Notes under the pieces: generated by a model
Told to the model about the DNA's origin: nothing
The model's input: only the letters and a program-made list of their open reading frames with translations
Databases searched by the model: none
Origin: Mangrovimonas sp. ST2L15
GTDB lineage: Bacteria; Bacteroidota; Bacteroidia; Flavobacteriales; Flavobacteriaceae
Direction of reading: 5' to 3'
DNA: 64,000 nt
Assembly (NCBI RefSeq): GCF_001280515.1
Contig: NZ_LBIQ01000030.1
Location: forward strand, 372,001 to 436,000
Shown here: piece by piece, positions 63,589 to 64,000 of the stretch
Position numbering within the stretch: position 1 is the stretch's first letter
Layout: every line of letters begins with the position of its first letter
Program-made: the position numbers and the translations under genes

Positions 63589-64000
63589 TAGTTTGCTTAA
63601 AATATTCTTTTACTTTTTTATTATACACAGGCTGTAATGGTAATGCCTGTCTGTTCAAAATTTCATCAGTATTGAAATACTCCTTAGCTGTAGGGATTTT
63701 ATCCTGACTGGTATTTTGATACTGCTTATCATTGGTTTCAGACTCGCGCTTATTTTCCTTTCCTTGTTTGAAGGTAGCATTCTCCATCTTCAACAATTGA
63801 TGTTCAAAACGCTTCATTTGCTCTACTGTTTGTTCTGTAAGTCCTTTATTTAGCAAATCCATTTCAACGTTTTCCATTTGTTTCAGTAAACTATTGCCGT
63901 TAGGATTAATCCCAGCTTCTTTTAAACGATTCTCAAGTTCTTGTCTAATCTGACTTTGTTGCTGATATATTTGAAACAATAATTCGTTTTGCGATTCAGA
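63581..64000 (-). CDS. C-terminal part of a DUF4175-like protein (runs off the window)
   Basis: Partial gene; the frame is open to the right edge at 64000 with no start codon required. The visible 140 residues (ending FKQTND) are Gln/Lys/Glu-rich and helical: LFQIYQQQSQIRQELENRL, then NSLLKQMENVEMDLLNKGLTE and LLKMENATFKQGKENKR. This matches the C-terminus of the large DUF4175 membrane-anchored proteins that precede ybeY in flavobacteria. Function unknown. It overlaps ybeY by 8 nt. Confidence 0.75.
   Translation of the reverse strand, partial: SESQNELLFQIYQQQSQIRQELENRLKEAGINPNGNSLLKQMENVEMDLLNKGLTEQTVEQMKRFEHQLLKMENATFKQGKENKRESETNDKQYQNTSQDKIPTAKEYFNTDEILNRQALPLQPVYNKKVKEYFKQTND

Overview
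This window comes from a low-GC member of the Bacteroidota, most likely the family Flavobacteriaceae. The evidence is the gene content (a SprE/PorW-type type IX secretion lipoprotein, and DUF5687, DUF4254, DUF6427, DUF4249 and DUF4837 family proteins), the long N-terminal extension on ATP synthase subunit a, and repeated promoters with the Bacteroidota -7 box TAnnTTTG just upstream of genes. Genes are densely packed, with many 1-20 nt overlaps. No gene-free stretch exceeds about 300 bases (the largest gap is about 230 nt, 31162-31387). I saw no tRNA, rRNA, CRISPR array or insertion sequence.

Layout. 1-4215: ATP synthase operon on the minus strand, ordered atpB-atpE-atpF-atpH-atpA, with its own promoter and a hairpin between atpE and atpF. 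4269-7841: PorW/SprE lipoprotein, bactofilin, AtpZ and a small membrane protein, tightly overlapping. 7947-10568: ABC transporter with a DUF5687 permease and a DUF2059 protein. 10686-16664: housekeeping genes (ferredoxin reductase, GT9-DUF4254 pair, upp, DUF6427, DUF6341, purD). 16748-46063: a large surface polysaccharide locus. 46181-50332: tatA, DUF4837 lipoprotein, LysM transglycosylase and pgk. 50407-58403: holB, a lipoprotein, two proteins of unknown function, and a DUF4249/TonB-receptor pair. 58536-64000: LytTR regulator, Skp/OmpH lipoprotein, methyltransferase, mnmG flanked by two parS-like sites, ybeY and the end of a DUF4175-like gene.

The polysaccharide locus has three parts. A plus-strand trio (CapK-like ligase, WecB epimerase, WbuB-like transferase) converges on a WcaJ-type initiating transferase. 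A large minus-strand block carries a Wzz-like protein, the dTDP-rhamnose genes (rfbBACD), the GDP-fucose genes (gmd, fcl) and a sulfate-activation set (cysQ, DUF2061, cysC, cysD, cysN). A distal block carries the Wzx flippase, a sulfotransferase, four glycosyltransferases and two Wzy-like membrane proteins. Together these would build a lipid-linked repeat unit containing rhamnose and/or fucose, sulfate it using PAPS made in the same locus, flip it and polymerise it. No PAPS reductase is present, which favours sulfation over cysteine synthesis.

The most notable observations are: a recombination junction joining the start of a second sulfotransferase gene to the end of an acetyltransferase gene (29714-29845); two parS-like sites bracketing mnmG; a 14-bp inverted repeat that can bury the start codon of an uncharacterised 600-aa protein; an unclassified protein whose C-terminus resembles nucleoside phosphorylases; and a perfect 11-bp dyad at the predicted transcription start of the initiating sugar transferase gene.
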